Origin: Nitriliruptoraceae bacterium
Lineage (GTDB): Bacteria; Actinomycetota; Nitriliruptoria; Nitriliruptorales; Nitriliruptoraceae
NCBI GenBank assembly: GCA_003558435.1
Contig: PWLR01000155.1
Location: 1-32,761, forward strand
Length of the DNA: 32,761 nt
Direction of reading: 5' to 3'
Part shown: in pieces, positions 16,503 to 26,627 of the stretch
Position numbering within the stretch: the first letter of the stretch is position 1
Layout: every line of letters begins with the position of its first letter
The notes under the pieces: generated by a model
Told to the model about the DNA's origin: nothing
The model's database searches: none
What the model saw: only the letters and a program-made list of their open reading frames with translations
Program-made: the position numbers and the translations under genes

Positions 16503-16799
16503 TCAGCCCTCCTCGGCGACGATGCGGGGCACGGCGAACCGATCCTGCTCCACCGCCGGCGCCCCCGCGAGCACCTGGGCGGCGGTGAGCGAGGGACGGG
16601 CTTCGTCGGGCCGCATGACGTCGGTCAACGCGAACGGGTGGGTCGTGGGCTCGACGTCGTCCGCCGCGAGGTCGCCGACCTGTTCGGCGTAACCGAGGAT
16701 GGTCGAGAGCTGGGGTGCGAGTTCCGCCACCTCGTCGTCGGTCAACGCGAGACGCGCCAGACGGGCGACGTGACGGACCTCGTCGGGGGACAGGGCCAC
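16503..16799 (-). CDS. gatC: Asp/Glu-tRNA amidotransferase subunit C
   Basis: This 98-residue small subunit wraps around GatA and GatB and stabilises the complex. It has the usual pattern: [18 protein letters not shown] at the N-terminus, [14 protein letters not shown] in the middle, and the [21 protein letters not shown] segment. The start is GTG at 16799, preceded by AGGAGGT. First gene of gatC-gatA-gatB. TAGCCT on the minus strand (16873-16868) is a candidate -10. Confidence 0.94.
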   Translation of the reverse strand: MALSPDEVRHVARLARLALTDDEVAELAPQLSTILGYAEQVGDLAADDVEPTTHPFALTDVMRPDEARPSLTAAQVLAGAPAVEQDRFAVPRIVAEEG

Positions 16800-16879
16800 G
16801 AGACCTCCTGCATGCGGGTGGACGACATCAGCGGGAGCAGCCGCGCACGCGCCGCTGCCGACCCGTCAGGCTAGCGCTC

Positions 16880-16903
16880 GCCCGGGAGGCCTCCGGCCCT
16901 CGC
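16880..16903 (-). terminator. Possible terminator of the DUF983 gene
   Basis: A palindromic core GGAGGCCTCC (16885-16894) with near-complementary flanks lies directly after the DUF983 stop codon. A bulge and no T tract make it a weak call. Confidence 0.3.
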
Positions 16904-17461
16904 TCACCGGGTCCGGCCCGAGCCGGTGTCGTCGAAGCCCTCGTGATCCCCGGCGTCGCGAGGGTCGTCGCCGGGCTCGGATCGATCGGTGCCCTCGGCC
17001 CCGTGTTCACCCTCCGCGGCCTCGGCCAGCGCCCGATCACGGGCTTCGAACGCCGCCGCCCGACGGCGCGCGTCGAGCGCGGTGATGGCTTCCGCCTGCT
17101 GGGCGGGTTCCTCGGGCACGAACGCATCGTGCAGTCCCATCCACGCGGTCTTCGACCACGAGTAGCCGAGGACCGGGAACGTGAGGTTCAGCACGACACC
17201 GCCGATCAACAGCCCCGTCCAGGGGACATCCGGCCAGGTCAGCAGCATGCCACCGACGAACCAGATGGCGAACAACACTTCGGTCATGCCGATCAGCACG
17301 ATCATCGCCCCGACCCAGTAGCCCTCCTCGCGTTCGAACGCCGTCCCACAGTTCAGACAGCGCTCACGCATCGTGTAGTACGAGACGAACAGATCGCCCG
17401 CGCCGCACGTGGGGCATCGCATCACCAGACCGCGGCCCAGCGCCTGCACTCCTCCGGCCAT
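16904..17461 (-). CDS. DUF983-family zinc-finger membrane protein
   Basis: From the ATG at 17461 this is 185 residues. Two CxxC pairs at the N-terminus (C16/C19 in MRCPTCGAG, C35/C38 in RCLNCGTAFE) form a probable zinc site. Two membrane helices follow (about 49-73 and 82-99), then a charged tail rich in Ala, Glu and Asp. This layout matches DUF983, a family of unknown function. The ATG at 17461 has GGAGA just upstream; an ATG five codons earlier (17476) lacks a ribosome binding site. It lies between gatC and the divergent NAD operon, with no evident link to either. Confidence 0.75.
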   Translation of the reverse strand: MAGGVQALGRGLVMRCPTCGAGDLFVSYYTMRERCLNCGTAFEREEGYWVGAMIVLIGMTEVLFAIWFVGGMLLTWPDVPWTGLLIGGVVLNLTFPVLGYSWSKTAWMGLHDAFVPEEPAQQAEAITALDARRRAAAFEARDRALAEAAEGEHGAEGTDRSEPGDDPRDAGDHEGFDDTGSGRTR

Positions 17462-17784
17462 CCCGTCTCCGCTCATCGCACCACGTGACGCTGCGCCGGC
17501 CGAACACCGGTCGCTCCGCGCGCCGGCTCCACCAGGCGTTGGCCCCGGTCGACCGCACCGGTCGACGGCACCGGTCGACGGTGCCGGGCCATCCGACGGC
17601 CGAGCCGCTACGGAACAGCGTAGGGGCTGATGGGTGGCGGGTCCGCCGACCTCCGGTTACAGTCAGCATGACCACAACCCGGGTCCCGCCCCGGAACGGA
17701 CCGGACTCCCAAGGCGCGCTCGTGTCCCCGAGGCGAAGCCGAGCTCCGGGCGCAGACCACACGGTCCCTGCTGGAAGGTCGACG
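17462..17784. other. Divergent intergenic region with 13-bp repeats ahead of pncB
   Basis: In these 323 bases open frames exist, but none looks like a protein. The region holds three 13-bp repeats (17545-17583), an overlapping inverted repeat (17567-17585), and a TACAGT -10 candidate (17658-17663). An ATG at 17668 is in frame with pncB but would add 39 nonconserved residues and has no ribosome binding site, so most of this is probably pncB leader. Confidence 0.4.
17545..17583. repeat. Three tandem 13-bp repeats with an inverted repeat
   Basis: Units are CCGGTCGACCGCA, CCGGTCGACGGCA and CCGGTCGACGGTG. The last two create the palindrome GGCACCG-gtcga-CGGTGCC (17567-17585). It lies about 75 bp before the candidate pncB -10. 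It is in a suitable place for an operator of the regulator encoded in the same operon, though this does not match an NrtR site known to me. Confidence 0.6.
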
Positions 17785-19116
17785 GTGGATCCCACCTCGC
17801 TGCTCACCGACCGCTACGAGCTCACGATGTTGGACGCAGCACTGCGTGCCGGCTCGGCCGAGCGCCCGACGATCTTCGAAACGTTCACGCGCTCGCTGCC
17901 ACTCGGTCGCCGTTACGGCGTCGTGGCGGGCCTCGGACGGTTGATCGACGCGATCGAGGCGTTCCGCTTCGACGACGATCAACTCGCGGCGCTCGACGAC
18001 GACGACGTGGTCTCACCCGCGACGTTGGCCTGGTTGGCGGGTTACCGCTTCCGAGGCGAACTCCACGCCTACCGCGAGGGCGAGATCTTCGTACCCGGCT
18101 CCCCGGTACTCACCGTCGCGGCCCCGTTCGCCGACGGCGTGGTCCTCGAGACCTTGGTCCTGAGCGTGCTGAACCACGACAGCGCCGTGGCCTCTGCCGC
18201 GGCACGGATGGTCAACGCGTCGGGCGGACGGGGCATGATGGAGTTCGGCGGTCGCCGGACGCACGAGCAGGCCGCGGTGGCCGCGGCCCGGGCGGCCTAC
18301 CTCGTCGGGTTCGACGGCTCGTCCAACCTCGCAGCAGGCGCCCGCTACGGGGTTCCGACCCTCGGAACCTCGGCGCACGCCTTCACGCTGCTGTACGACG
18401 ACGAGCGGGCTGCGTTCGCCGCGCAGGTCGCAGCGCTCGGGCCGCGAACCACGCTCCTGGTCGACACCTACGACACGACCCGGGGTATCGCCACGGCCCT
18501 CGAGGTCGCCGGCCCGGAGCTCGGCGCGGTCCGCATCGACTCCGGCGACCTCGGTGCGCAAGCTCGTTCGGCACGCACCCAACTCGACGCCGCGGGCGCG
18601 ACCGCGACCCGCATCGTGGTCAGCGGGGACCTCGACGAGTACCGCCTGGCGGAACTCGTCGATGCCCCGATCGACGCCTACGGGGTCGGGACCTCCGTGG
18701 TGACCGGCAGCGGCGCACCCACGAGCGGGTTCGTCTACAAGCTCGTGGCACGTGCCCGATCACTCGGCGGCCCGCTGGAACCGGTCGCGAAGGCCGGTGG
18801 CAGCAAGGCGACCGTGGGCGGCCGCAAGCGCGCGGGTCGACGGTTGCACGAGGGTGTCGCCGTCGAAGAGGTCCTGCGTGACTGGCACAGCCACGTCCCC
18901 GCGGCCGAACGCGAGTTGCAGGTCCCGGTGCTGATCGATGGTGCCCGGCGACATGACCCGGATCTGGCCGGCATCCGAGAGCACCATCGCGCCGCCCTGG
19001 CCGAGCTTCCCGAGCAGGCGTACTCACTCGCCCCCGGCGTCGCCTGCATCCCGACGCGCCACCAACCCGCGCGTCCCGTCCCTGCGACCGCGATCTCCGA
19101 GGAGGCGTCGCCATGA
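17785..19116 (+). CDS. pncB: Nicotinate phosphoribosyltransferase
   Basis: This enzyme converts nicotinate plus PRPP to nicotinate mononucleotide in the Preiss-Handler NAD salvage route, coupled to ATP hydrolysis. From the GTG at 17785 it is 443 residues, close to actinobacterial homologues. LLTDRYELTMLDAAL is the N-terminal signature. Further landmarks are FGGRRTHEQAAVAAARAAYLVGFDGSSN, TLGTSAHAFTLLY with the catalytic-type His, RIDSGDLG and YGVGTSVVTG at the PRPP site, and FVYKLVA. I chose GTG 17785 because GGAAGG precedes it and conservation begins right after. Its stop overlaps pncA (ATGA), so it heads a three-gene operon with pncA and an NrtR-like regulator. Confidence 0.92.
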   Translation: MDPTSLLTDRYELTMLDAALRAGSAERPTIFETFTRSLPLGRRYGVVAGLGRLIDAIEAFRFDDDQLAALDDDDVVSPATLAWLAGYRFRGELHAYREGEIFVPGSPVLTVAAPFADGVVLETLVLSVLNHDSAVASAAARMVNASGGRGMMEFGGRRTHEQAAVAAARAAYLVGFDGSSNLAAGARYGVPTLGTSAHAFTLLYDDERAAFAAQVAALGPRTTLLVDTYDTTRGIATALEVAGPELGAVRIDSGDLGAQARSARTQLDAAGATATRIVVSGDLDEYRLAELVDAPIDAYGVGTSVVTGSGAPTSGFVYKLVARARSLGGPLEPVAKAGGSKATVGGRKRAGRRLHEGVAVEEVLRDWHSHVPAAERELQVPVLIDGARRHDPDLAGIREHHRAALAELPEQAYSLAPGVACIPTRHQPARPVPATAISEEASP

Positions 19117-19739
19117 CACACCCGAGCAACGCGACCGACCGCCACGACCGCTACGACGCGACCACGACCTTGGTGGTCGTCGATGTCCAGAACGACTTCG
19201 CGGACCCGGCCGGCGGCCTGTACGTCCCGGGCGGCGACGCCGTCGTGCCGCTCATCAACGAACAGATCGGCGCCGCCCGTGCCGCCGGCGCCACCGTGGT
19301 CTTCACCCAGGACTGGCACCCCCCGGAGACCCCGCACTTCGCCAAGGACGGCGGGACCTGGCCGGTGCACTGCGTCGCAGGCACCTGGGGTGCGGAGTTC
19401 CACCCCGACCTCGAGGTGCCGGACACCGCACCCGTGGTCCGCAAGGGCGTCGACGGCGGCGACGGCTACTCCGGGTTCTCCGTGCAGGACCCGGTCAGCG
19501 GCGAACGGTCATCGACCGAACTGGGACGCCTGCTGACCGAGGCCGGGACCCAGCGGGTGGTGGTGACCGGTCTCGCGGGTGACGTGTGCGTCAAGGAGAC
19601 CGCCCTCGACGCCCGCCGGCTCGGCTACGACGTCGTCCTGCCGCTCAGGACCACCCGCATGGTCGAACTCGCACCGGGTGACGGGGAGCGCGCGATCCAG
19701 CAGGTTCGCGACGCCGGCGTCGAGGTGGTGGAGGGGTGA
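19113..19739 (+). CDS. pncA: Nicotinamidase
   Basis: This 208-residue isochorismatase-fold amidase hydrolyses nicotinamide to nicotinate, supplying PncB. The catalytic triad is visible: D24 in VVVDVQNDF, K111 in PVVRKG, and the nucleophile C159 in GLAGDVCVKETALDA. Metal ligands are D67, H69 and H75 in TQDWHPPETPHF. The ATG overlaps the pncB stop (ATGA), with GAGGAGG upstream inside pncB. Its own stop overlaps the next gene as GTGA. Homologous PncA enzymes also activate pyrazinamide in mycobacteria. Confidence 0.95.
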   Translation: MTHPSNATDRHDRYDATTTLVVVDVQNDFADPAGGLYVPGGDAVVPLINEQIGAARAAGATVVFTQDWHPPETPHFAKDGGTWPVHCVAGTWGAEFHPDLEVPDTAPVVRKGVDGGDGYSGFSVQDPVSGERSSTELGRLLTEAGTQRVVVTGLAGDVCVKETALDARRLGYDVVLPLRTTRMVELAPGDGERAIQQVRDAGVEVVEG

Positions 19740-20446
19740 GCACGATGAGCGCACCGACGGCCCCGCGGGTGGCGAGCTGCGCCGTGGCCGTGGACGTGGC
19801 GTTGCTGACGGTCCGCAACGACCGACTCCAACTCCTGCTCGTGCAGCCCGATGCGGCCGCGTTACGCGGTACCTGGGCGCTGCCGGGGCGGCGGGTCCGT
19901 GACGACGAGGGGCTGGATGACACCGCACATCGGAGCCTGGCCGAGCTCGCCGGCATCACGGCACCCGAGGCCCACCTCGAGCAGCTCCGGACCTACGGCG
20001 AGCTCACCCGTGACCCGCGAGGGCGGGTGGTGTCGGTCGCCTACCTGGCGCTCACCCCCACACCGGGCGATCCGCCGGACACCGATCGCGCGCAGCTGTT
20101 CGACGTGGCACGGCTCGGCACCGCCGAGGGCCCCACCCTCGCCTACGACCACGACCGCATCGTTCCCGATGCGATCGAACGCGCCCGGTCGAAGCTCGAG
20201 TACAGCGCGTTGGCGACCGCCTTCGTCGAGGAGCCGTTCACGCTCGGCGAGCTGCGCAGCATCTACGAAGCGGTTTGGGGCGTCGCTCTCGACCCTGCCA
20301 ACTTCCGGCGCAAGGTGGTCAGCACACCCGGGTTCGTCGAGGAGGCCGAGGGGCTGGCACCGCCGGGGCCCGGCGGTGGCCGCCCCGCGAAGCGGTACCG
20401 ACGCGGCCACGCCCGGCGGCTCCATCCGGCCATGCTGCGCCCATGA
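19736..20446 (+). CDS. nrtR: NrtR-type transcriptional regulator (degenerate Nudix domain plus winged helix)
   Basis: This is a 236-residue two-domain protein. The N-terminal Nudix-like domain (about 12-150) has LLLVQPDAAALRGTWALPG, but its Nudix box reads GRRVRDDEGLDD followed by RSLAELAGI. The REUxEE core is RSLAEL, so two catalytic Glu positions are lost. The C-terminal part (about 155-225), LATAFVEEPFTLGELRSIYEAV then FRRKVVSTPGF, is the winged helix typical of NrtR. NrtR repressors sense ADP-ribose or NAD-related ligands and control NAD genes. It starts at the GTG overlapping pncA; an ATG at 19745 with GGAGGGG upstream is an equally good start. Its place after pncB-pncA strongly supports NAD regulation. 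Confidence 0.88.
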   Translation: MSTMSAPTAPRVASCAVAVDVALLTVRNDRLQLLLVQPDAAALRGTWALPGRRVRDDEGLDDTAHRSLAELAGITAPEAHLEQLRTYGELTRDPRGRVVSVAYLALTPTPGDPPDTDRAQLFDVARLGTAEGPTLAYDHDRIVPDAIERARSKLEYSALATAFVEEPFTLGELRSIYEAVWGVALDPANFRRKVVSTPGFVEEAEGLAPPGPGGGRPAKRYRRGHARRLHPAMLRP

Positions 20447-20463
20447 GGGCCGAGACGTCCCCG

Positions 20464-21366
20464 TCAGTCCAGCACACGCGCCTTCGCCCGGTCGAACTCC
20501 GCATCGGTGAGTACCCCCGAGGCATGCAACTCACCGAGCTGGCGTAGTTCGGTGACGAGGTCCCGCCCGGGAGCCGGCGCACGGGTCGAGGGCGTAGATG
20601 GTGGCGGCCCCGAGGGTGGCGGTTCCGTCGGAGCCGACGACGAGCCCGGTTGGACCGGCTCCTCAGCCAGCGCCGCGACCGCCTGCACGACCGGGCCGGT
20701 CGGTTTGACCCACCCGCCCGCGTGCTCGACCGGGATCTCCGAGCGGTGCTCGCCCGGGATCTCCGAGCGGTGCTCGACCGGGATCTCCGAGCGGTGCTCG
20801 AGGGCTGCCTCCGCCACCGCGATCTGCACGTGCGCACCGTCATCCTCGTCGTGCGCGGCCGCGGGATGGTCGACATCCGAGAGAGCCGAGCCACCCTGCG
20901 ACGACGCCCCGTCGGCGACGCGCAGGTCCACCACCGCGCCCACGACCTCGGGGCCCCGAGCCAGGGCGACACCCGAGGAGAACCGTCCCCGCTCGAGCGC
21001 GGACGCCGCGAACGTCGGCTCCGGTGGCAGACCACGTTCGTGCAGATGCTTCTCCACGAACCGCGCCAGACGCCGGGCCGTGACCGCCGAACGGGAGCTC
21101 AGGGGGATGGTGTAGGGGTCACTCATGGCGGCGAGTTCACCGGGGGGGGCCAACGTCCCCCCCACGACCGCGAGGTGGATCCATCCCCGCCCGCCGCGCG
21201 AACCCGGCTCGAGTACGGTCCCGCGGACCTGATCGACCGTGAACGACAGACTCGTCGCCGGGGGCCCATCCTTCGACACGGTGATCCGACCGTCCTCGAG
21301 CACCAGTTCCGCCCGCACGCCCCGGACCGTCAGGCGCGCCCGCTCCAGCGCCGTCGCCTCCGCCAT
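20464..21366 (-). CDS. DUF4429-like protein with 8-residue repeats and C-terminal SHOCT domain
   Basis: This 300-residue protein has three parts. Residues about 10-105 look like a DUF4429/PH-like domain (LVLEDGRITVSK, WIHLAVVGGTLAPPGELAAM, RRLARFVEKHL). The middle is low complexity and contains three near-perfect copies of EHRSEIP plus V/G (190-213), encoded by 24-bp tandem repeats. After a Pro/Ser/Thr-rich linker, residues 270-300 (LVTELRQLGELHASGVLTDAEFDRAKARVL) form a SHOCT motif, a short helical module of unknown role, often at C-termini. The ATG at 21366 has GGAGGGGGAG just upstream. It converges with nrtR, 17 bp away. Function unknown. Confidence 0.8.
   Translation of the reverse strand: MAEATALERARLTVRGVRAELVLEDGRITVSKDGPPATSLSFTVDQVRGTVLEPGSRGGRGWIHLAVVGGTLAPPGELAAMSDPYTIPLSSRSAVTARRLARFVEKHLHERGLPPEPTFAASALERGRFSSGVALARGPEVVGAVVDLRVADGASSQGGSALSDVDHPAAAHDEDDGAHVQIAVAEAALEHRSEIPVEHRSEIPGEHRSEIPVEHAGGWVKPTGPVVQAVAALAEEPVQPGSSSAPTEPPPSGPPPSTPSTRAPAPGRDLVTELRQLGELHASGVLTDAEFDRAKARVLD
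20722..20802. repeat. 24-bp in-frame tandem repeats inside the SHOCT protein
   Basis: Three 24-bp units (starts 20722, 20746, 20770) plus 9 bases of a fourth. Units differ by one base (GACC or GCCC), giving Val or Gly in the encoded octapeptide. Such repeats change copy number easily by slippage. Confidence 0.9.
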
Positions 21367-21444
21367 ACCTCCCCCTCCGTCACGAGCTGGTCAAGGTCGC
21401 TTGGACGGTAGTACGGACACCATCTCCATCCCGGCAACTACTGC

Positions 21445-22572
21445 TCAACGAACGACCCACTTCCCGCACGCGATGCGACTACCGGGCGGCGACCCCCCGG
21501 ACCAGGCGTAGCTCGCCGCCCAGGACCGCCCGATCGGACCTTCGACCAGAACACTCGTCCTGACGAACAGCTCCGGGACCCGCTCGTACCGATCCACCCG
21601 TTCGAACAGGCGCCTCGCCTGTTCCGGGTCTCGGGCAGCGACCAGGTACCCCCTGATCGTGTCGGCTCCGGACCCGACCTCCGACTGCCCGGCGAACGCC
21701 GCTGCGGGCCAGCCCTGCCCGGTGTCGAAGAGCGCGCCGGCGGCCGCGGCTGGGCCCAGCACCTCGACCAGGTCGGCGATGTGGTCGAAGGCTGCGCCAT
21801 CCGGACGCAACGTGCCGTAGACGAACAACGGGAGGTCCTGCAACGGCGTACCCGGCCAGCCACCGAGCACGGGTTCCTCGACGTCCGGCGCAGGACGGTC
21901 GGTCCCGGCCACCTCGAGGTGGGCGTCGGCGGCAGCCTGGTCCCATCCCGGCCAGGTGCGCCACCGATCATCCCCGGTCACCTGCACCTTGGTCGCCGGC
22001 CCCGGCAGGTAGGCGAGGCCGGAGGTCAGGACGAAGCGGTCGGCGACGGCAACCTCGCCCACGCGGGCCAGACGGTAGGTGCCAGGTGGCGCGAAGCGCG
22101 CGTCGCCCGTCTCCGGTCCGGCCGTGAGCGGGGCGGCGCCGCGGACCCGCCCCTCCGTTCGATCGAGGAGATCGGTCGCTTCGCCCGGCAGCCCCAGTAC
22201 CCACGTGTCGTGAACGGCGCCGGCGACCGGCACGAGGGTCAGGGGTATCGAGCCGTAGCCCGTGCGGCGGTGCTCGAACGCCGGTGCGAACCCCGCGATC
22301 CGGGCCGGCAGCAGCACCGCACCGTGACGGTCGAGCCCCTTCGCGACCAGCCTCCCGGGCGAGGCGTTCGACCCGTAGGCGACGCTCCAACGCAGGTCCC
22401 CGGGTGCCATCATGGCCTGCAGCGACATCGTCGCGGGATCGGCCGAGACCGGGCGGACCGGTGCGTGGGCCGGGCCGTCCACCCGCAGCGGGTGGACCGT
22501 GCCGTCGTGGACCAGCACCGGCCCCGGTGGCCGCGGCCCCGGATAGCTCCGCGGATCGAAGTCCGGGATCAA
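21445..22572 (-). CDS. Two-module gamma-glutamylcyclotransferase-like protein
   Basis: This 375-residue protein carries two AIG2/GGCT-like modules. The first (about 60-190) has VAYGSNASPGRL (64-75) and LLDRTEG with a candidate catalytic Glu at E140. The second (about 247-370) has LFVYGTLRPDG (249-259), TIRGYLV and FERVDRYE with Glu at E330. The fold releases 5-oxoproline from gamma-glutamyl amines or dipeptides; substrates vary widely. Having both modules with the glycine-rich loop and an acid in place is unusual. The start is TTG at 22572 with GAGGGCGGG upstream, ten bases after the ligA stop, so it is likely cotranscribed with ligA. Function inferred from family only. Confidence 0.75.
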   Translation of the reverse strand: MIPDFDPRSYPGPRPPGPVLVHDGTVHPLRVDGPAHAPVRPVSADPATMSLQAMMAPGDLRWSVAYGSNASPGRLVAKGLDRHGAVLLPARIAGFAPAFEHRRTGYGSIPLTLVPVAGAVHDTWVLGLPGEATDLLDRTEGRVRGAAPLTAGPETGDARFAPPGTYRLARVGEVAVADRFVLTSGLAYLPGPATKVQVTGDDRWRTWPGWDQAAADAHLEVAGTDRPAPDVEEPVLGGWPGTPLQDLPLFVYGTLRPDGAAFDHIADLVEVLGPAAAAGALFDTGQGWPAAAFAGQSEVGSGADTIRGYLVAARDPEQARRLFERVDRYERVPELFVRTSVLVEGPIGRSWAASYAWSGGSPPGSRIACGKWVVR

Positions 22573-22582
22573 CTGCCCGCCC

Positions 22583-24769
<2,187 letters not shown>

Positions 24770-24851
24770 GCCCTCGGCGACGACATCTCTGCGGGTGCCA
24801 CAGCCGCCGTGGGTACCCGCCGAAGACATCCACGCGCCGGAAGCGTCGGTT

Positions 24852-24893
24852 GTTGCGTCGACGGGCTGCGACCGCGCAGCCCGTCACCGCAAC
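24852..24893. promoter_or_regulatory. Large interrupted hairpin between ligA and the small membrane protein
   Basis: GTTGCG (24852-24857) pairs with CGCAAC (24888-24893), and GACGGGCTGCG (24860-24870) pairs with CGCAGCCCGTC (24875-24885), with a 4-base loop and one small internal mismatch. It lies between divergent genes, so it is not a simple terminator of either flanking gene. Confidence 0.55.
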
Positions 24894-25032
24894 CCGTCCC
24901 GTGGCCCGAGGACACCCCGGCCCTCGTCCATTGGGTCGTTGCCACCCCGTGCCGGCCGTCTACCGTCATTAGAACGGAGCGTGGCATGGACGCGTCCTCG
25001 GCGTATTCCGCCCGTACCGGGCGGCGAGCGCG

Positions 25033-25449
25033 ATGGCGGGCCCCGCTCGGCGGGAGCAGAACGTGGAGTCCTGGCGACAGCAGCAGCCCGGATCGAGTGC
25101 GGCGGGTCCGTCACTCGCCCGGATCGTGGCCGCCGTCGGCATGGTGCCCGCCGTCATCTACGGGGCAGCGATCGCCGGGCTGGTCGGTGCGGGCGTCGGA
25201 CTCCTGCTGTGGGCCCTGGCGTGCGCGATCGCCGTGGGGTTCCGCCGGCTCCGTCACCGACGGCACGCGGAAGGCGCTCTCCCGGAGACCGATCCGTTCC
25301 AGCAGCTGCAGCGGAAACCCTGTGTCGTCTGTGGTGCTCCGAGCCTGCTGGATGCATGCCTGGACTGCCTCGAGGGCCCCTCCCATCAGCGGCGACACCC
25401 GCGCGACGACGCGTCACCTCGGGACGAACCCGACGACCCCGTCCGCTGA
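25033..25449 (+). CDS. Small two-helix membrane protein with C-terminal Cys motif
   Basis: Up to 138 residues. Two hydrophobic segments (about residues 31-48 and 49-70, ARIVAAVGMVPAVIYGAAIAG and GVGLLLWALACAIAVGF) are followed by a basic stretch. Then comes CVVCGAPSLLDACLDCLEG, a four-cysteine pattern suggesting a small zinc site, and a charged, probably disordered tail. I do not recognise a family. The ATG at 25033 lacks a good ribosome binding site; the GTG at 25063 has GGGAG six bases upstream and may be the true start (128 residues). A TACCGT -10 candidate is at 24961-24966. The hydrophobic block followed by a Cys cluster argues for a real protein. Confidence 0.55.
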   Translation: MAGPARREQNVESWRQQQPGSSAAGPSLARIVAAVGMVPAVIYGAAIAGLVGAGVGLLLWALACAIAVGFRRLRHRRHAEGALPETDPFQQLQRKPCVVCGAPSLLDACLDCLEGPSHQRRHPRDDASPRDEPDDPVR

Positions 25450-25484
25450 CCGACGACCCTGCCCGCTGACCGACGCCCGGCGCC

Positions 25485-26627
25485 TCAGCGCGCGATCGGT
25501 AGGCCCGCCGGACGGTCGGCGTGGGCGACCCGGCCACCGCCGAGGCAGAGCGCATCGTCGGCGTCGTAGACGACGGCGGCCTGTCCGATGGCCAGTCCGT
25601 GCACGGGCTCGCCCAGTTCGAGCCGTACGCGCCCGTCGCTGACCGCCACCGTGGCCGGCACCGTGCTGCCGTGGGCCCGGATCTGCACCCGGACCGCTCC
25701 GGTCGGCACCTCGCCGGTGGTCCACGACGGCGCGGCCAGCTCCGCCCAGCGGCACGCGAGCGCATCGCGCGGACCGACCCGGACCGTGCGCTGCCCGGCG
25801 TCCACGTCGACCACGAAGCGCCGCTCCGGCTTGCCACCGGGGCCGCTCACCCCCGGCGCCGCATCGATGCCGAGCCCACGACGCTGCCCGACGGTGAAGC
25901 GCCACACCCCGTCGTGTTCCCCCAGCACCTCGCCGTCGAGGTCCACGATCGGACCGGGTGTGGAGGGCAACCGGTCGGCGAGGTAACCCGCGGTGTCGCC
26001 GTCCGGGACGAAACACACGTCGTAGCTGTCGGGCTTGTCGGCCACCCGCAACCCCAGGTCGACAGCGAGTTGGCGGACCTCGGCCTTGGGCAGCTCACCG
26101 ACGGGCAGCAGCGTGCGATCGAGTTGCGCCTGCGTGGCGACGTACAGCACGTAGGTCTGGTCCTTGCGTACATCGGCGGCGCGGTGCAACCGCGTGCGGG
26201 GTCCGGGTTCGGTCACCACCTCACCATCCCGTCGCAGCCGAGCATGGTGACCGGTCGCGAGCGCATCGAACCCGCTGGCGAGGGCCCGCTCCAGCAGCGC
26301 CGCGTACTTCACCTTCTCGTTGCAGGTCACACACGGGTTGGGGGTCGTGCCGGCAGCGTAGGCCGCGGCGAACGGGTCCTGGACCTCGCGGCGGAACTCC
26401 TCCGAGAGGTCCCAGACGTAGAACGGGATCCCCAGCACCTGCGCGGCCCGTCGTGCGTCCTGGGTGTCGTCGAGGGTGCAGCACCCGTGACCCGGCACCT
26501 GGTCGTCGATCGGCACGTCCGCCAGCTTGCAGTGCACGCCGGTCACCTCGTGGCCCTGCTGCACCAGCATGGCCGCGGCCACGGCGGAGTCGACCCCACC
26601 GGACATCGCCACCAGGACCCGGCTCAT
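25485..26627 (-). CDS. mnmA: tRNA-specific 2-thiouridylase
   Basis: This 380-residue enzyme thiolates U34 of Lys, Glu and Gln tRNAs using ATP and sulfur from a cysteine desulfurase. The ATP-pyrophosphatase loop is MSGGVDSAV (8-16). The two catalytic cysteines are C99 in TPNPCVTCN and C205 in SYDVCFVPDG. GHHARL and FTVGQRRGLGI are further landmarks, and the C-terminal beta-barrel includes VRVQIRAHG. The ATG at 26627 overlaps the stop of the upstream cysteine desulfurase as ATGA. That coupling fits its need for a sulfur donor. Confidence 0.95.
   Translation of the reverse strand: MSRVLVAMSGGVDSAVAAAMLVQQGHEVTGVHCKLADVPIDDQVPGHGCCTLDDTQDARRAAQVLGIPFYVWDLSEEFRREVQDPFAAAYAAGTTPNPCVTCNEKVKYAALLERALASGFDALATGHHARLRRDGEVVTEPGPRTRLHRAADVRKDQTYVLYVATQAQLDRTLLPVGELPKAEVRQLAVDLGLRVADKPDSYDVCFVPDGDTAGYLADRLPSTPGPIVDLDGEVLGEHDGVWRFTVGQRRGLGIDAAPGVSGPGGKPERRFVVDVDAGQRTVRVGPRDALACRWAELAAPSWTTGEVPTGAVRVQIRAHGSTVPATVAVSDGRVRLELGEPVHGLAIGQAAVVYDADDALCLGGGRVAHADRPAGLPIAR

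Noticed and set aside
17545..17583. Plasmid-type iterons / replication origin
   Set aside because: Only three copies, no AT-rich region and no Rep or DnaA gene nearby.
17668..17784. Upstream ATG of pncB adding 39 residues
   Set aside because: No ribosome binding site and the added residues are not like the family; GTG at 17785 has GGAAGG upstream and conservation starts there.
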